Of a stretch of 64,000 bases of DNA, positions 60,140 through 64,000 are shown piece after piece. The position numbers were made by a program, and so were the translations under genes. Source of the DNA: Planctomycetaceae bacterium (GTDB lineage: Bacteria > Planctomycetota > Planctomycetia > Pirellulales > Pirellulaceae). The stretch spans positions 1,798,001-1,862,000 of the forward strand of contig JACKHM010000002.1 in assembly GCA_020638995.1 (NCBI GenBank), given 5' to 3'. The first letter of the stretch is position 1. The number at the start of each line of letters is the position of its first letter. The notes under the pieces are model-generated. The model saw only the letters and a program-made list of their open reading frames with translations, was not told where the DNA came from and made no database searches.

Positions 60140-60877
60140 GTGAAGCCTGAGTGGTACTACCAGTTCATGGGGGAAACACGAGGCCCATTTGCAGCCGATG
60201 ACATGATCCTTGCGGTTTCATCCGGGCTAATCGACGTGGATACTTTAGTTCGCCGTGATAATAGCAACTTTGTGCGGGCAGATCGCGTCAACGGGCTCTT
60301 GGCGATGAACCTGGATTTACTGACTCGTGGGAGCGAACAGACCGAACATGGCGTTAGTATTGATATCCTTAATGCACTTGGCGTTTCTGAATTGCCGTCA
60401 TCTACGCCGTCCAGTAAGCGAACGGGCGCTACGAGAAAATGCCCGCACTGCGCCATAGAAGTTAATTACGATGCCGCCAAATGCCGCTTCTGCGGAGAGC
60501 CGCTAGATATCGGGCGACGATCAACGGTACTGTCTGGGCCATCGGAATCGACACTGGAATTGATCCAGTCGCAGAGGCTTCTGATATACACGATGTTGGT
60601 TGGATTCGTTCTGGAGTTCCCGATCCTCTGGTTGCTAACGAACATGGCTGGAATTGGAATTGTCGTCGGAGGAAGTTACTTTCTAGCGAGAACGGCGATT
60701 ATCATGGTACTGGCTACGAAGATCGCAGGATCGGAACTCGCCGGCGCATGCTGGGGGCTAGCGACTCTCATTCCCTGCATTGGGCTTCTGCCCATCGTAC
60801 TGGTGAATACAACGGCAACTTCAGAACTTCGCAAACGCGGGATAGAAGTCGGGTTCATGGGCGCTCGCATCAAATGA
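60140..60877 (+). CDS. GYF_2-domain membrane protein with zinc ribbon
   Basis: The GTG start at 60140 follows GGAGG by five bases. The 245-residue protein has an N-terminal GYF_2-like domain (EWYYQFMGETRGPFAADDMI), then a CPHCAIEVNYDAAKCRFCGEP zinc ribbon (~105-125) and three hydrophobic segments (LIYTMLVGFVLEFPILWLL, TAIIMVLATKIAG, CWGLATLIPCIGLLPIVL). Such domain mixes occur widely in Planctomycetes. It is cassette cargo; function unknown. A strong terminator follows at 60922. Confidence 0.75.
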   Translation: MKPEWYYQFMGETRGPFAADDMILAVSSGLIDVDTLVRRDNSNFVRADRVNGLLAMNLDLLTRGSEQTEHGVSIDILNALGVSELPSSTPSSKRTGATRKCPHCAIEVNYDAAKCRFCGEPLDIGRRSTVLSGPSESTLELIQSQRLLIYTMLVGFVLEFPILWLLTNMAGIGIVVGGSYFLARTAIIMVLATKIAGSELAGACWGLATLIPCIGLLPIVLVNTTATSELRKRGIEVGFMGARIK

Positions 60878-60921
60878 CGACGATGCGGCATATTCAAGCG
60901 AACCGTTAAGCGAATAGAATG

Positions 60922-60953
60922 AAAAAAGCCCCGAGCGGAAACTCGGGGCTTTT
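60922..60953 (+). terminator. Intrinsic terminator
   Basis: AAAAGCCCCGAG...CTCGGGGCTTTT forms a GC-rich stem with A and T tails, 45 bases after the GYF gene stop. The symmetrical tails make it usable in both directions. Confidence 0.9.
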
Positions 60954-61038
60954 ACTTCTTGAGCCGTTTCGGCCCATGCGATGTAGTAACTGCATGGTAC
61001 GCCCTTCGGCTTGATCTTTCAAGGCAAGTATCCGTGCC

Positions 61039-61410
61039 ATGAGTGACTTTGACCTTCACGAACACGAGCTAAGTCTTCCGCTCTGGATGGTCGCGCCGAA
61101 TCGCGGGGCTAAATCGTGGCGAGACACGCTCAGGTACGTCATTAGGACCACAACTGACGAAGGTTCGTTTCCGTGCATATTCGAAACTCGCGATGCGGCA
61201 GATCGGCTAGTCGAGTACATCGCCTCGCAATCTGGGAAAGACAAGGACTCGCTGATGTTATTCTCGTTGGATACGAAGCATGACATCACCTTCGCGCTGA
61301 CGGCGCTGAAAGATTTAGGAGTAAGCCATGTCGCATTCGACACCAGAGCCTCAACAGTTCTCGCCGTCTCCATCGAGCGAGTTATTGCAGCGCTCTATAA
61401 ACTCTCATGA
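61039..61410 (+). CDS. Hypothetical cassette protein
   Basis: 123 residues, MSDFDLHEHELSLPLWMVAP, then FETRDAADRLVEYIASQSGK and ITFALTALKDLGVSHVAFD, alternating helices and strands. No known domain. It overlaps the next gene by 83 bases in a different frame. Confidence 0.55.
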   Translation: MSDFDLHEHELSLPLWMVAPNRGAKSWRDTLRYVIRTTTDEGSFPCIFETRDAADRLVEYIASQSGKDKDSLMLFSLDTKHDITFALTALKDLGVSHVAFDTRASTVLAVSIERVIAALYKLS

Positions 61411-61519
61411 TGAGCCAGTTATCCTTAGGATTCCGACTGAGCCCGGAGACGAGGTTGTAAAGCGTGGCTACTACGTTCTGGACCAGTTCTTTCCAATCGC
61501 AATTGAAAGACATGAATAA
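61328..61519 (+). CDS. Small hypothetical protein overlapping its neighbour
   Basis: 63 residues from MSHSTPEPQQFSPSPSSELL with a strong site AGGAG six bases upstream, ending PGDEVVKRGYYVLDQFFPIA... in a TAATG overlap with the next gene. The strong ribosome site inside the first gene argues it is translated. Confidence 0.55.
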   Translation: MSHSTPEPQQFSPSPSSELLQRSINSHDEPVILRIPTEPGDEVVKRGYYVLDQFFPIAIERHE

Positions 61520-61899
61520 TGGCGTTCACACCTGGAAAAACGTATTCGCGGAAAGAGATCATCGCTTCCATAGGTGGTTCAACGGTGAGCTATCTTCCGA
61601 AGAAGGATGGCAAGATCATTTGCGGATGCTTCGATACTCGCAAGAAGTACAACCCAGAAGCTCCCGATACGGTAACCATTGGGAGGCTCGACAGGCCCGA
61701 GCCTGAAATGGTGGCAGCCCAAAAGGAGCCAATCCCGGTCTTCCTGCGTAGTTCGCCGGGCGAATGGAAGTACGTAAGTCGCTGGGAATGCACTGGCCTA
61801 GATACAGGGAAAGAAACGCTACGTAAAGAAAACGCTAAGAATCCAAGTCGGCTACATGGCGTCAAGGGCGTTCTCCACTTCAAGCGGGTCAGTGATTGA
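61519..61899 (+). CDS. Hypothetical protein, possibly SRA/HNH-accessory-like
   Basis: 126 residues. MAFTPGKTYSRKEIIASIGG, STVSYLPKKDGKIICGCFDT and FLRSSPGEWKYVSRWECTGL resemble the style of small modified-base or SRA-like domains that accompany HNH nucleases, but no catalytic motif is seen. It is coupled to the gene before it (TAATG) and is the last gene before the cassette end. Confidence 0.5.
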   Translation: MAFTPGKTYSRKEIIASIGGSTVSYLPKKDGKIICGCFDTRKKYNPEAPDTVTIGRLDRPEPEMVAAQKEPIPVFLRSSPGEWKYVSRWECTGLDTGKETLRKENAKNPSRLHGVKGVLHFKRVSD

Positions 61900-61981
61900 A
61901 CCGCTCGCAATTTTGACACTTCTCCCAAGATTCAGGTCAATTTTGACGTCTAGCCGCGCACTACAGGATTAGGACACTACC

Positions 61982-62249
61982 CACGCCACGGATCAGCGTC
62001 CTCGTGAAAGAAGTCCGACATTGAGCATGTGAACACTTTGCGTCGAACTCCTGCCTCACCAGCCTTGCGATCCCAACGGGAAGGGCCTGTCCAATCTTTT
62101 GTCTGCATTGGACCATCGAAAGGTTCCTTACCCATCCTTTTGATGATTGGCGAAATGTAACAGTGTTTACATTCCGTCGATACCTTGTTGCAAGCGATCC
62201 AGAAGTTGAATGTGTGATCGCACCAACCAATTCCTGTTTTCACTCCCAT
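61982..62249 (-). pseudogene. DUF5131 (phage Gp37/Gp68-type) protein, N-terminal half
   Basis: The start MGVKTGIGWCDHTFNFWIAC at 62249 has AGGAG upstream. The half contains the cysteine cluster (CNKVSTECKHCYISPI) that recalls radical-SAM-like metal sites, then WTGPSRWDRKAGEAGVRRKV and CSMSDFFHEDADPWR. It stops inside the cassette end. The other half is at 56919-57420. Confidence 0.9.
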
Positions 62250-62703
62250 GTCTGTTCTCCTCGTGTTGAATGAAACTTGTGTTGTCGTCATTCAACAATG
62301 GGAATTGAAACTCGGAAATAAGTTCTACAGTTCCAGAACTAAGAACACTTCAACGCGATCTTCCCAAGAATTCGCAATGCTGCTCTCATCATGGGACAAG
62401 AGATAACACAGCCGACTAGGAACTGATCAGATGCCCTCTTCAGCAACGGATAGCCCTTCCTGATGAATCTCTCCTCAGTGGCTTGTGCTCATGCCAGTAT
62501 CGAAGCTCTTCAAACGTGCCGCTTGCTCTCACAAGGATTGACTGGATATCGAGAAGAATGCCACCTTCTATCATTTTCGGCGTAAGCGGGATGAAAATCG
62601 CTCATCGCCAGTTCAGTTTGTCCCCTGCATCAAGCAAAGGGACCGCCAGCCTGCGGCTGTCACCCCCTTTGCAATCTCTTCCGGGTCCCCTTGTCTATCT
62701 GTT
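62250..62703. other. Intergenic region, no gene recognised
   Basis: About 450 bases upstream of the DUF5131 gene, presumably with its promoter. No repeat, RNA or sound reading frame was noticed. Confidence 0.5.
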
Positions 62704-62705
62704 CA

Positions 62706-62985
62706 CCTGCAGCTGCCTACTGGGACTACTACGAATCGCTGCGTCAGTATCGAGCCAGTCCGAGTACCGAGCGGGCCGCGTCGTTAGGACTCGAGTTCGA
62801 CGAGTTGTTTGCGAGCCGCACCGGGTATGCGGCTTTGGATGCTCGGATCGCCAAGACGGCGGCCAAGAAAAACGAGTTGCTGACGGTGTTATCGGAGCCA
62901 TCGGTTCCGCTGCACAACAACGCCTCGGAGCTGCAAGCCCGCGTAAGTGCGCGGCGTCGCGACGTGAGCCTCCACCGGTTGGGAC
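62706..62985 (+). pseudogene. Transposase C-terminal remnant
   Basis: The frame gives YWDYYESLRQYRASPSTERA, GYAALDARIAKTAAKKNELL and VPLHNNASELQARVSARRRD, the final part of a transposase type common in Planctomycetes (IS66-like or related). Both ends are missing. Confidence 0.6.
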
Positions 62986-62999
62986 AGTTTCGTGTTTGG

Positions 63000-63285
63000 C
63001 AGCCCTGGGATACGGTGCGGTCGAGCCCTGCCTGTGGGGTTGCCTGATCCGATCGCCCGCTGCCGCCCTCGATGCCGACCAGGAAGTGTGGACGATTGTC
63101 AGCACGCGGTCTTGGCGGGATGGGATGGCCGCTTGGTAGGCATATCGCCCGCGGTGGCGGCATATCGAGAACGATGCTTATCGAGAACTGAAAGAAGGCT
63201 GGCGATTGGAGTCGCAATGTTGGAGCCGCGACGAAGCCGTGCAGCGAGGTCGCATCGGGCGTGCGCGGGATCAATTCAAGACCTG
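63000..63285 (+). pseudogene. Second transposase remnant
   Basis: Frames contain ALDADQEVWTIVSTRSWRDG, a TAG, and in the same region ENDAYRELKEGWRLESQCWS and RDEAVQRGRIGRA, like the C-terminal end of another DDE transposase. It is broken by stops and frame changes. Confidence 0.5.
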
Positions 63286-63639
63286 AAACGACAAGGATTG
63301 CTGGAGGACACGCTGGTCGTGTGGGGCGACGAATTTGGACTCACTCCGATGGTCGAAGCCAGCGCGGCATTGGGCCGCAGCATGGGGCGCGATCACCATC
63401 CACAAGCTTTCACGATGTAGTTTGCCGGCGGTGGGATCAAGCCGGGCGTCTCGGTGGGAGCCACGGATGAACTCGGTTTCAATGTCGTGGATCAGCCTGT
63501 CCATGTCACCGATGTGCAAGCAACAATTTTGCATTGCCTAGGGATCGACCATCGTCGCTTGAGCTTCCGACTCAGCGGGTTGAACTTCCGGCTCACGGGC
63601 GTCGAAGACTACGATCCGGTGCAGGACATTCTCGCCTGA
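63270..63639 (+). pseudogene. DUF1501 C-terminal fragment with in-frame stop
   Basis: The sequence DLKRQGLLEDTLVVWGDEFG, LTPMVEASAALGRSMGRDHH and PQAFTM is followed by TAG in place of the usual Trp, and then FAGGGIKPGVSVGATDELGF, HVTDVQATILHCLGIDHRRL. These are the last ~120 residues of planctomycete DUF1501 (sulfatase-like) proteins. The N-terminal two thirds are missing, and a transposase remnant is fused in front. Confidence 0.85.
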
Positions 63640-63776
63640 TTCCGGTCTTGCTGCTCGCTTTCAAGACGCCGCTTCTAATGGCAAATCAGATAATCGGATG
63701 TCCTTGTCCGGTTTTTCGTCGTTTGCTAAAATCCCACCAAACGATTTTCATTTCGATGAACAAAGGAATTGGTTAA

Positions 63777-64000
63777 ATGTTTTGCAATCAATGTGAACAG
63801 ACTTTGAATGGCACGGGCTGCACGGATATCGGCGTTTGCGGCAAAGATGAAGACATGCAATCGTTGCAAGAGATTTTGCTCTACGGTTTGAAGGGCATGG
63901 CAGCTTACGCACATCATGCTCGGCGTTTGGGCAAGTCCGACGAAAACGTGAGTGCGTTCATCGAGGAAGCTCTGTTTGCAACGGTGACGAATGTTAACTT
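63777..64000 (+). CDS. hcp: Hydroxylamine reductase / hybrid-cluster protein, 5' end
   Basis: The first 74 residues, MFCNQCEQTLNGTGCTDIGV, CGKDEDMQSLQEILLYGLKG and MAAYAHHARRLG, carry the Cys ligands of the N-terminal iron-sulfur cluster of Hcp. The protein reduces nitric oxide or hydroxylamine in the cytoplasm. The gene runs off the right edge, so completeness is unknown. Confidence 0.92.
   Translation, partial: MFCNQCEQTLNGTGCTDIGVCGKDEDMQSLQEILLYGLKGMAAYAHHARRLGKSDENVSAFIEEALFATVTNVN

Larger units (their letters stand above)
57421..61981. mobile_element. 4.56-kb insertion cassette with inverted ends and 8-bp target repeat
   Basis: The left end starts GGTAGTGTCCTAAAGGTGTA and the inverted right end GGTAGTGTCCTAATCCTGTA. 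Both continue GTGCGCGGC, giving about 29 bases with three mismatches. The flanks are CACGCCAC (57413-57420) and CACGCCAC (61982-61989). Inside are a hypothetical gene, an IS1-like element, a GYF/zinc-ribbon membrane protein and three overlapping small genes. No transposase belonging to these ends is seen, so a non-autonomous passenger element is likely. Confidence 0.85.

Overview
The window (about 55-57% GC by eye) looks like an accessory region of a planctomycete chromosome. The pointers are a Ser/Thr kinase-WD40 giant protein with an FHA partner, secreted beta-propeller (SBBP-type) and Dabb-domain proteins, a TAT-exported enolase-superfamily enzyme, a DUF1501 remnant, prepilin-like small membrane proteins and many IS families known from Planctomycetes. 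I cannot name the genus. No rRNA, tRNA or CRISPR array was recognised.

Layout. 1-7.9 kb: an IS21 end cuts a kinase gene; then two near-identical divergent modules (690-1400 and 6791-7502), each driving a signalling gene to the left and a secreted protein to the right, with a kinase-WD40 gene between them. 8.2-13.5 kb: nested mobile elements (IS1634-like transposase, IS256-like remnant, intact IS4 element with 9-bp target duplication, two group II intron pieces) around a signal peptidase I-like gene that lacks the nucleophilic Ser. 14-25.2 kb: a type I restriction-modification operon, hsdR - secreted beta-propeller - hsdM - hsdS (split by an IS1380 element) - membrane-anchored DUF900 hydrolase, followed by an Mrr endonuclease. 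25.5-31.7 kb: small hypothetical genes, an M20 amidohydrolase, FGE and NHL remnants, and the enolase-superfamily gene. 31.8-41.3 kb: a defence-like island with a TIR/zinc-ribbon protein, a protein containing two SF1 helicases, an overlapping alpha/beta hydrolase, a truncated PLD nuclease, a membrane protein and an hsdR stub. 41.9-45.5 kb: a decayed IS1-like element with accessory parts, next to a complete IS21 element.

45.5-56 kb: membrane and hypothetical proteins, a three-gene conserved-looking set, a Dabb protein, a palindrome array, and a Ser/Thr kinase split by an IS4 element with an 11-bp target duplication. 55.5-62.3 kb: an overlapping three-gene operon (DUF5131/Gp37-Gp68, ParB-like, DHH-like) whose first gene is split by a 4.56-kb cassette bounded by about 29-bp inverted repeats and an 8-bp target duplication. 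The cassette has no obvious transposase of its own and carries small cargo genes plus a full-length copy of the IS1-like element. 62.7-64 kb: transposase and DUF1501 remnants, then the start of hcp.

Most interesting: (1) an IS1-like family whose full element carries a divergent ribbon-helix-helix gene, an operator overlapping the transposase promoter, and a leader with hairpins kept by compensatory changes; (2) the 4.56-kb insertion cassette; (3) the dual-helicase/hydrolase/PLD operon; (4) the duplicated divergent module. Several defence genes (hsdS, hsdR stub, PLD, DUF5131) are broken, so the island appears to be decaying.
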